NCBI GenBank assembly: GCA_965247705.1
Contig: CBDFHV010000064.1
Coordinates: 55,027-119,026, forward strand
Reading direction: 5' to 3'
Source of the DNA: CBDFHV01 sp965247705
GTDB lineage: Bacteria > Pseudomonadota > Alphaproteobacteria > Rhodospirillales > CAMCUA01
DNA length: 64,000 nt
Positions 57,475-64,000 of the stretch are shown here, in pieces. A program made the translations under genes and the position numbers. A model generated the notes under the pieces. It did not search any database and was not told the DNA's origin. It saw only the letters and a program-made list of their open reading frames with translations. Position 1 is the first letter of the stretch, and every line of letters begins with the position of its first letter.

Positions 57475-58376
57475 GTGCCGCCACCTCGCCCGGCACGGGT
57501 CTGGCCTACGGCCTGCGGCGGGTCTGCGCCGCCTGGGGCATGGCCCGCTCCTCGTTCTACGCCGTGACCTCCGGCCAGCACGCCGAGCAGCCGCCGGCAA
57601 AGCGTCGGGGACCGAAGCCCGCGATCTCGGACCAGGCGCTGCTGGTGGCGATCGAAGCCGACCTGGAGGCATCGCCCTGGGAGGGCGAGGGCTACCGCAA
57701 GGTCTGGGCTCGGCTTCGGGTCTGTCGCGACATCCGGGTTGCCCGCAAGCGGGTGCTCCGCCTGATGCGCGAGAACAATCTGCTCTCGCCCCATCGCTGC
57801 CGCCGCCGTGGCGGCAATCCCCATGACGGTGAGATCATCACTCATGCCCCGAACCTCATGTGGGGCACCGATGGCGTTCGGGTGTTCACGGTGGACGACG
57901 GCTGGGGCTGGATCTTCACCGCCGTCGAGCATTGGAACGCCGAGTGTGTCGGCTGGCATGTCTGCAAGCGCGGCGACCGCTTCGCCGCCCTGCAGCCGAT
58001 CTCCATGGGGCTTGCCGGGCTGTATGGCTCGACCGCGGCCGGCGCGGCTCGGGGGCTGGCCTTGCGGATGGATCACGGCTCCCAGTATCTGTCGGACCAC
58101 TTCACCAACCAGATCAAGTTCTGGGGCATCCAGCCGTCCTACGCCTTCGTCGCCGAGCCCCAGACCAACGGCGTCGCCGAGCGGTTCAATCGCACGCTGA
58201 AGGAACAGATCATCCATGGTCGCATCTACCGCAACATCGCGGAGCTGCGGGACGCCGTCCGCGACTTCGTCGAACTCTACAATGCCCAGTGGATCGTCGA
58301 AAAGAACGGCTACCTGAGCCCCGCTCAAGCTCGTCAGGCGTGGCACGCCGCGATCTCAATCAGGCCCGCCGCGTGA
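57471..58376 (+). CDS. IS transposase OrfB (DDE integrase core)
   Basis: The 301-residue protein has the retroviral-integrase-type catalytic triad: Asp in LMWGTDGVRVFTVDDGWG, Asp in RMDHGSQYLSDHF, and Glu in QTNGVAERFNRTLKEQ. The N-terminal half has GEGYRKVWARLRV and RVLRLMRENNLLSPHR typical of OrfB. The four-base overlap with orfA allows coupled translation or frameshift fusion. Together with orfA it is a full set. Confidence 0.92.
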   Translation: MSAATSPGTGLAYGLRRVCAAWGMARSSFYAVTSGQHAEQPPAKRRGPKPAISDQALLVAIEADLEASPWEGEGYRKVWARLRVCRDIRVARKRVLRLMRENNLLSPHRCRRRGGNPHDGEIITHAPNLMWGTDGVRVFTVDDGWGWIFTAVEHWNAECVGWHVCKRGDRFAALQPISMGLAGLYGSTAAGAARGLALRMDHGSQYLSDHFTNQIKFWGIQPSYAFVAEPQTNGVAERFNRTLKEQIIHGRIYRNIAELRDAVRDFVELYNAQWIVEKNGYLSPAQARQAWHAAISIRPAA

Positions 58377-59215
58377 GACAAACTTGTGTCCAAGGAACCG
58401 GGTGCGCTACAGTTGTAGCTGTCCGACAGAACGCCGATCTTCAGCCCGCTGCCGTCGACCCCGTAGGTGACGCGGGCGACGTCCGCCTCCATGGACGCAT
58501 CGCCCTGGCTGGTGGTGAGCCCCACGTTGGCGAGGGCGGCCGACGATCGGGCGAAGGCCAAGTCCACTTGCGCCGCCACACTGTCCAGCGCCGTTACGGG
58601 CAGCAGTCCCGAGGCCATGGCGCCGAACGCGCCGCCGCTGACCAGGCCAAGGGACTCGAGAGCCTTGAGCAGGCTGTCGCCGTCGCCGGATTGGGATACG
58701 GCGTCGATCACAACGTAATCTGAAGAAACAACCGCGTCCGCCCCGGCCCCCTGCACGTTCAAGAACAGGCCGGTGAGCGTGCCATCAAGCTTGGACAGGG
58801 GACCGAATTTAGCCGCGGCCAGCTGTTCCGCAAGGTCCGGCGCGGCCACACTTAGAACATGGCCCGCTGCGGTAGCCTCCACCGCTACCGCCGAATGCCC
58901 TTTCCGAAATGCCTCTCGCGTGTTCTCGCTCATGCCCAGCCAGTCTCGAACCGACTACCTACGGGGCCCAATGCTGCCGGACCCGGTGAGATGAGGGCCG
59001 GAGTGGACTGCCTGCCCGAACTGAAAGGTCGGACCAGCCGCCAAATCACCCGACGACCTCGCCCCCTCCATGCCCGACACGAACCCCGGCTTTATACTGC
59101 ACGGTTCTGTTTCTGGTGGCACAATTAGCCAGTTGAGAATGTATCACAAATCCGGCGGCAATTCCACATTACAGGGAATCGCGCGACCCGCCCCGGAGAT
59201 CCGCGTTCGCGACGG

Positions 59216-61354
59216 CTATTTTCCGGCCATCACCACCACGTCGCCGGTCTCGCCGTCCGCCAGGCGGCGGGCGTGAAGGGCGCACAGGGGATCGTCGGGC
59301 ATGGCGTCCGCCAGCTTCCGGAAGACTTTCTGGGCCGACGGGTCGCCTTGTTTCATGCCCTCGTAGGCCTCGTAATAGGCGCGGGTCGCCTCGGGGGAGG
59401 CGTCATCCGACAGGGGCTCGAAGGTCGCCAGACCCGTGCTCCGCCCCTGCAGCATCAGAACGCCGATGGGTCGGACGGGCGAATCCGGACATTGGGCCAT
59501 CGTGGTTTCGGAGATGCACACCAGCGTGCCCAGATATTTGTTGGCCCCTTCGAGGCGGGCGGCCGTGTTGATGGCGTCGCCATGGGCGGTGTAGTCGAAG
59601 CGGCTGGCGCCGCCGAAGTTGCCCACCGCCACGGTTCCCGTATTGACGCCGATCCGGGTGACTCCGATGGGCTGACCCGCCGCCATTCGATCATCGCGGA
59701 ACCGGCGGGCAAAACTGTCGATGGCGCGGGCACTGGCGACCGCGCGCACCGCGTGATCCTCCATTTCGGTGGGGGCGCCATACATGGCGTGGACGGCATC
59801 GCCGACGATCTTGTCGACGGTGCCCCCGTGGTCCATCACGATGCGGCAAACCCCGTCCGGATAGACATTAAGCAGCTCGACCAGGGCTTCCGGTTCGGTG
59901 TTCTCGACGAAGGAGGTGAAGCCGGCCAGGTCGGTGAACAGGAACGTCAGTTCTCCGGTTTCGCCGGAAAGCTTCAGCTGTCCCGGGTCCTCGGCGATCC
60001 GCGCCACCAGGTCGGGCGACAAATACTGGCTGAAGGCATTGCGCACGAACGCCCGGCGCTTTTCCTCGCGCAGATAGTTGGCGTAGACGAGAATCGCGTA
60101 CAGCAGCACACCCGCCGCGACCGGATAGGCGACATCCATGAGGATCCGCTGTTCCAGGTAGAGGTACCAGGCCGCGCCGCCCAGGGCGGCCACGCCCACT
60201 CCGCCCAGGATCAAGGTGATCCACGCCCCGGCGCGGGGCACGGTGAGGGCGAGAAACAGGCAGAGAAGTCCCGCCGCCGCATATTCGGTGAGGACGATGT
60301 GATAGGGCCGCTCGAGAAGCGTTCGGTCGAGGGCCGACTCCAGCCATTGCGCATTGATCTCCACACCCGGCATCGCTTCCTCGACCGGGGTTGCCTTGAT
60401 GTCGAAAAGACCAATGGCCGATGCCCCGACGAGGACGATGTGGTTCGCCAATCGGCCGTCCGGGACTCGCCCCGCCAACACATCCTTCGCCGACACGTAG
60501 CGGTCGCGGTCATGGCGGTTGAAGTGGAGCCAGGTGCGTCCCGTACGATCGGCGGGAATTCCCACATCGCCGACCACCAGGCGTTCGACTCCCGTTTCGT
60601 TGGACACGACGACGACCGTGGATTGTTTCTTGGCCAGCCGCAACAGTTCCAGTGACAGGGTTGGAAACAGCTCGTCCCCCACCCGCAACAGGGTCGGAAC
60701 CCGACGGATGACGCCGTCCCTTTCGGGCAGATTGGTCATCATGCCCAGGCCCGCGGCGGCGGTTTCCAAGACGGGTACGTTGCGGACCATGCCCGCGAAG
60801 CTCAGCAGATGAGGTCGGGGATTGGCGCCACGGGCGGCGATCGCCGCCTTGCGCGCCTTCACGTCGACGGCTCCCTGATCCGCCCGCGGGGCGGCGGACT
60901 GGCCGAGAACCACGTTGCCGCGGGCAATGGCTTCGGCGAAGGCCGCGTCGTGGGATCGCATGGCCGACAAGCGGGATCGGGTTTCCGGATCCAAATCCCT
61001 AAGATAGGCCGCAATCTGTTCCGGCGAGGTACGGTCCGGTTCGGCGAACACCACGTCGAACCCGATGGCGATCGCGCCCGCCGCGCCAATCCGGTCGACA
61101 AGATCGGCGATCAGCGTGCGCGGCCACGGCCATTGACCCAAGGCCGCCAGGCTCTCGTCGTCGATATCGACAATGGCCACCGGTGCCGACGACTTTGGAC
61201 GGGGGTGGACTTGTTGCAAGACATCGAAGGCTTTCAGGCGCAGAGCCTGCAGGGGCGCGGGGTCCCAGAGTCGAAGCGCGAAAAGAAGAAACGCCCCAAC
61301 GAGCGCGGCCACCGTCAGTTTGCCCGGTCGGGTCCAACTGGCCATGGCGGCCAT
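59216..61354 (-). CDS. CHASE2-domain adenylate/guanylate cyclase
   Basis: The 712-residue protein starts at ATG 61354 (MAAMASWTRPGKLTVAALV); a longer frame adds a basic leader. One N-terminal transmembrane helix, then a periplasmic CHASE2 sensor domain (VAIVDIDDESLAALGQWPWP, then FDVVFAEPDRTS), three more transmembrane helices, and a class III cyclase domain (TFLFTDLAGFTSFVE with metal Asp, DKIVGDAVHAMYGAP, GVNTGTVAVGNFGG, DYTAHGDAINTAARLEGANK). It likely makes cAMP in response to an external signal. Next to RTX-type proteins. Nothing is seen in 58934-59215. Confidence 0.93.
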   Translation of the reverse strand: MAAMASWTRPGKLTVAALVGAFLLFALRLWDPAPLQALRLKAFDVLQQVHPRPKSSAPVAIVDIDDESLAALGQWPWPRTLIADLVDRIGAAGAIAIGFDVVFAEPDRTSPEQIAAYLRDLDPETRSRLSAMRSHDAAFAEAIARGNVVLGQSAAPRADQGAVDVKARKAAIAARGANPRPHLLSFAGMVRNVPVLETAAAGLGMMTNLPERDGVIRRVPTLLRVGDELFPTLSLELLRLAKKQSTVVVVSNETGVERLVVGDVGIPADRTGRTWLHFNRHDRDRYVSAKDVLAGRVPDGRLANHIVLVGASAIGLFDIKATPVEEAMPGVEINAQWLESALDRTLLERPYHIVLTEYAAAGLLCLFLALTVPRAGAWITLILGGVGVAALGGAAWYLYLEQRILMDVAYPVAAGVLLYAILVYANYLREEKRRAFVRNAFSQYLSPDLVARIAEDPGQLKLSGETGELTFLFTDLAGFTSFVENTEPEALVELLNVYPDGVCRIVMDHGGTVDKIVGDAVHAMYGAPTEMEDHAVRAVASARAIDSFARRFRDDRMAAGQPIGVTRIGVNTGTVAVGNFGGASRFDYTAHGDAINTAARLEGANKYLGTLVCISETTMAQCPDSPVRPIGVLMLQGRSTGLATFEPLSDDASPEATRAYYEAYEGMKQGDPSAQKVFRKLADAMPDDPLCALHARRLADGETGDVVVMAGK

Positions 61355-61457
61355 GGGCTTCCCCCGCGATGTCGGTGAGTCACGTGTCTGTTGTGGGATT
61401 CTACGCCGCCCACGGCGCGCCGCAAGGGGTGTCACCCACAGCTTGGGCGACGGACGG

Positions 61458-61742
61458 TCAGGCCGTCAAATCCGCACCGCCGCCTTCTTCCGAACCCTCG
61501 GCGCTCACATAGGCCTGACCCGCCGCCTGGTCCTCGATGGCAATGGCGAAGGTCGACTCTCCGCCGACCACGGAGAATCCGCCCTCGTCGCCTTCCGTGT
61601 CGACGATGGTCAGGCTGCCATCGTTGGCGGTGAAGCGGAATCCGTCCTCGGCCGGGCCGCCGCCGTCCGCTTCGAACCTCAGAAGTCCGGCGGATACGTC
61701 GGCCTGGGTGAAGCTGTTCGTACCCCCGATCGAAAGCGCCGT
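61458..61742 (-). pseudogene. Frame continuation beyond the amber codon of the RTX/FecR protein
   Basis: After the TAG at 61743-61745 the same frame stays open for 94 codons to a TGA at 61458. The text is plainly a continuation of the same repeat: ALSIGGTNSFTQADVSAGLL then RFEADGGGPAEDGFRFTAND completes a CSPG/cadherin-like unit begun before the stop (EVVFALLEAPEHGTLFVD). So the TAG is either a nonsense mutation or a site of readthrough. Confidence 0.7.
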
Positions 61743-64000
61743 CTAATCGACAAACAGCGTTCCGTGCTCCGGCGCCTCGAGCAACGCGAAAACGACCTCG
61801 TCAGCCGGCGTATCCACGTCCGATACCCGCAATTGATCCGATGAGAAGCTCGTATCCGTCCCGGGCCCGACCGCGGCGCCAGAGTTGGTATCCAAAAACG
61901 GGGCGTCATTGACCGGGGTCACCGTGACCGTAAACGGATCCGACGTTGCCACGGCCTCTCCGTCGTCCGTGATGCTTATCTCGAGACCCTCGATTTCACC
62001 GAAGAAGTTGTCGAACGGGACCAAGGACAGGGGCGGATCGCCGAACAGTTCATCGCCGCCGACGGTCCATTCGCCGCGGCCCGAGATCTCGCCCAGGTTA
62101 AAGCTCGCGCCCTTGGGTAAGCCGGTTATCACGACCTCGTAGTCATCGGCCAAATCGAGCGGAATGAGGGCCGCCAAGTCGAGGGGGATCGGGGAATCCT
62201 CGGGGCCCTCGCTCGGCGACGCCGAGATTTCAGGATCGAGGTCGGACAATGCCACCGTCAAGTTGCCGAACTGAAGCAATTCCACGTCCTGCAAGGTGTC
62301 CGTGCCGTCGTTGCCGATGATGGTCACCAACCCGCCTTCTTCCTCCACCTGGGCCTGTGCTTCCCCGGGCGGTGGCCCGAAGATCACGTCGTAGTCGCCG
62401 AAGACACCGGTAAAGACGGCGGTGTCCTGTCCGGTCCCCCCGGTCAGGAAGTCGTTGCCCTTGCCGCCGGCCAGAACGTCGTTGCCATCACCGCCGTCCA
62501 ATCGGTTGGCTTGATCGTCGCCGAGGATAATGTCGTTGCCGCCGCCGCCGATGACGTTCTCGAACCGGGAGATGGTGTCCACGTCGATATCGAGACCGGC
62601 CGCCCCGCCGCCCGCCAAATCCACGAAGATATCCCGGGTAGCGCTCGAATAGACCAGGGTATCGCCGACCTCTTCGCCGCCGTCGCCGCCGTCGTAGGTG
62701 TCGTTGCCGGCACCGACACCGCCGATGATGGTGTCGTCTCCTTCGCCGCCGAAGACCACGTCATCGCCGGCATTGGTGGTAATGGTGTCGTTTCCGGCGC
62801 CCCCGTTAACGAGGTCGTTGCCCGATCCGGTGAGGATTACGTTGGGGCCGTCACTGCCGGTGATGTTCTGGGGGTTGGGATTGCCGCTACCGTCGTAATT
62901 TTCGCTGCCGACGAGGGTCAGGGAAAACACGCCACCCGTCCCGGTCCCAGGTCCGGTCGGGACCAGTATCTCGTCGGGGTTAAGATTGCCGCCTCCGCCA
63001 CCAACCGGAACGCCGCCGCCAAATCCACCGCCTCCCCCGACGTCCACCGTGGCGACGGGGATGAAGGACGGAGGGGACCCGGGCGCCGTGCCAATGATGT
63101 CGCCCTGGGTACCGCCAACGACGTCCTCGGTTCCGGCAGCGGTAAGGAAGTCTTCAAGCTCGGCGCCCTCTTCGCCCGGTCCGTCGGGCAGGCCGTCACC
63201 GTCCAGGTCGGCGCTGGGGAGAACCTGGGATAGCTGGGCGGCAAGTTCCTGCTGATCGGCGCCAAGCGGCGCCGGCTCGGTCGGTGCCGAGAAGGCATCC
63301 TTGATGAAGGTGAATGCTTTGTCCGCGTTGAGCACCACGGCAATGCCCTGGGCCGTGGCGACGATCTCACCAACGAACCCGCCGAATTCCCGCAGAACGG
63401 AGGCCCAGACCGAAATGTCGCCGGAGACAGGATCCACCTGGACTTCAATCACGCCCTTGGTGCCCCGGATACCCATTACCGCCACCGGGGTTTCGATGAC
63501 CATGGCTTCGGGATCGGTCTTGGCCACTTCGCCCGACAGGAAAACGACGATGCCCTTGAGCAGCGAAAACACCGCGCTGCCTTCCTGGGATCCCGGGTCG
63601 TAGATGAGCTCGTTAAGGACCAGACGGGCACCCTCGCCGACGGCGAATTCGGAATTGTCGGCGAACAGGAGGCCGACCGTGCTTCCGTCGGCGGTCTGGA
63701 CGAGATCGCCCTGGTACAGCGGGTCGCCGATTTCGAGCTCGACGACGGTCCCATCGGTCCGGGTGGCGGTGGCGACGCCGCTCAGGGTCTCCACGCTGCC
63801 GATGGGTTCGGACAAGGCAGCGCCCACCTGGGCGAACTGGCCGGGCGCCAGGGAGCCGGCCAGGGACGACACCAGGTCGGGACCCAATACACTGCCATCG
63901 GCGCCGACGAGACTCGGTATCTGGGGTCCGTCGAAATACGCCGTGACGATCACATGGGAGCCGTCGGGGAAGTCGATGACCAGGTCACCGCCAACCCGGT
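61743..64000 (-). CDS. Large FecR-domain / RTX repeat surface protein (5' end outside window, internal TAG)
   Basis: The frame is open to the right edge (upstream codons read RVGGDLVIDFPDGSHVIVT), so the gene begins outside. The N-terminal part seen has a FecR-like domain (SVETLSGVATATRTDGTVVE, then ADNSEFAVGEGARLVLNEL), a Gly/Pro-rich linker, RTX calcium-binding nonapeptides (GGAGNDTITTNAGDDVVFGG, then GDGNDVLAGGKGNDFL), and a cadherin/CSPG-type repeat reaching the TAG at 61743-61745. This architecture is typical of type-I-secreted adhesins (BapA/RTX type). The TAG falls within a repeat unit. Confidence 0.85.
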   Translation of the reverse strand, partial: RVGGDLVIDFPDGSHVIVTAYFDGPQIPSLVGADGSVLGPDLVSSLAGSLAPGQFAQVGAALSEPIGSVETLSGVATATRTDGTVVELEIGDPLYQGDLVQTADGSTVGLLFADNSEFAVGEGARLVLNELIYDPGSQEGSAVFSLLKGIVVFLSGEVAKTDPEAMVIETPVAVMGIRGTKGVIEVQVDPVSGDISVWASVLREFGGFVGEIVATAQGIAVVLNADKAFTFIKDAFSAPTEPAPLGADQQELAAQLSQVLPSADLDGDGLPDGPGEEGAELEDFLTAAGTEDVVGGTQGDIIGTAPGSPPSFIPVATVDVGGGGGFGGGVPVGGGGGNLNPDEILVPTGPGTGTGGVFSLTLVGSENYDGSGNPNPQNITGSDGPNVILTGSGNDLVNGGAGNDTITTNAGDDVVFGGEGDDTIIGGVGAGNDTYDGGDGGEEVGDTLVYSSATRDIFVDLAGGGAAGLDIDVDTISRFENVIGGGGNDIILGDDQANRLDGGDGNDVLAGGKGNDFLTGGTGQDTAVFTGVFGDYDVIFGPPPGEAQAQVEEEGGLVTIIGNDGTDTLQDVELLQFGNLTVALSDLDPEISASPSEGPEDSPIPLDLAALIPLDLADDYEVVITGLPKGASFNLGEISGRGEWTVGGDELFGDPPLSLVPFDNFFGEIEGLEISITDDGEAVATSDPFTVTVTPVNDAPFLDTNSGAAVGPGTDTSFSSDQLRVSDVDTPADEVVFALLEAPEHGTLFVD

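Larger units (their letters stand above)
56998..58411 (+). mobile_element. IS3-family-like insertion sequence, 1414 bp, with 14-bp target duplication
   Basis: Begins TGAATCGGACCCG and ends CGGGTGCGCTACA, so TG...CA ends, with imperfect inverted repeats that include CCTTGGACACA inside both ends. The 14-bp GTTGTAGCTGTCCG is repeated directly at 56984-56997 and 58412-58425; removing one copy plus the element restores the protease frame exactly, which proves the boundaries. orfA and orfB are intact. A 14-bp duplication is much longer than the usual 3-5 bp for IS3 family. Confidence 0.9.
54293..58933 (-). pseudogene. Secreted S53-like/subtilase protease with RTX and cadherin-like regions, split by an IS
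   Basis: The N-terminal part (from 58933) reads to GVLSDSYN and the C-terminal part resumes NKGGAASNVASGDLPASG after the IS. Removing the IS (56998-58411) plus one 14-bp target copy (1428 bp, a multiple of 3) leaves one continuous 1070-residue frame. The catalytic domain has Asp in LSDSYN, an acidic SDEGRAMLQLIHDVAPGA in place of the usual subtilisin His motif (as in S53-type Glu/Asp/Ser proteases), and Ser in FFGTSAAAPHAAA. Then come RTX nonapeptides (GGTGDDVLEGGAGNDL), a cadherin-like repeat (PTDLDVDDLTVDENVSGAIV), and a LamG-like end. There is no signal peptide; type I secretion is likely. As written, only fragments can be made. Confidence 0.85.

Overview
The window looks like the chromosome of a GC-rich alphaproteobacterium, most likely in the Rhodospirillales. 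The evidence is the gene order mdh-sucC-sucD-sucA-sucB-lpdA in one run, an F1-only ATP synthase operon (atpHAGDC, with no F0 genes beside it) directly downstream of priA, a DUF484-xerC pair, and a pspF/pspABC locus. I see no rRNA, tRNA or CRISPR array.

Layout. 1-14.4 kb is a patchy accessory stretch. It holds a partial ATP-grasp ligase cut by the left edge, an IS3-family element with a frameshifted orfB, an oxidase/exporter pair, a maeB relic, a TPR protein, a hybrid PAS histidine kinase split by a homopolymer frameshift, a DUF1194 pseudogene, a 165-bp foldback element with perfect 47-bp arms, and an IS110-family transposase. 14.6-18.9 kb is a complete stressosome operon: rsbR (with a FixL-like heme-PAS), rsbS, rsbT, rsbX, then a GGDEF-EAL protein whose N-terminus is the RsbT-binding domain of RsbU. 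19.3-24.7 kb holds a Dyp-type peroxidase, a SAF-domain oxidoreductase, an SDR, zapE and a hicBA toxin-antitoxin pair. 25.1-35.5 kb is the TCA-cycle cluster, whose malate dehydrogenase carries a histone-H1-like Lys/Ala/Pro tail. 35.5-46.1 kb is xerC, DUF484, priA, atpHAGDC, sixA and an alcohol dehydrogenase-like gene. 46.1-52.7 kb holds an EamA transporter apparently fused to a bacteriohemerythrin, a frameshifted LysE exporter, an N-formylglutamate amidohydrolase, an M19 dipeptidase-like protein, a TSUP exporter, a GNAT and pspF. 52.9-54.3 kb is pspABC behind a textbook sigma-54 promoter. 54.3-64 kb holds secreted RTX-type proteins and a CHASE2 adenylate cyclase. One protease gene is split by an IS with a 14-bp target duplication, and one large RTX/FecR protein, cut by the right edge, contains an in-frame amber codon.

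How the genes work together. The central block supplies the TCA steps from 2-oxoglutarate to oxaloacetate (malate dehydrogenase, succinyl-CoA synthetase and the full 2-oxoglutarate dehydrogenase complex) plus the F1 part of ATP synthase. The stressosome most plausibly senses oxygen or another heme ligand and changes c-di-GMP through RsbT release, instead of controlling a sigma factor. The Psp locus responds to envelope stress.

The most notable items are the heme-PAS stressosome wired to c-di-GMP, the H1-tailed malate dehydrogenase, the EamA-hemerythrin fusion, and the number of broken genes (about eight in 64 kb). Some of these are certainly real (IS insertion, internal deletions). Others rest on single bases in homopolymers and could be sequencing error.
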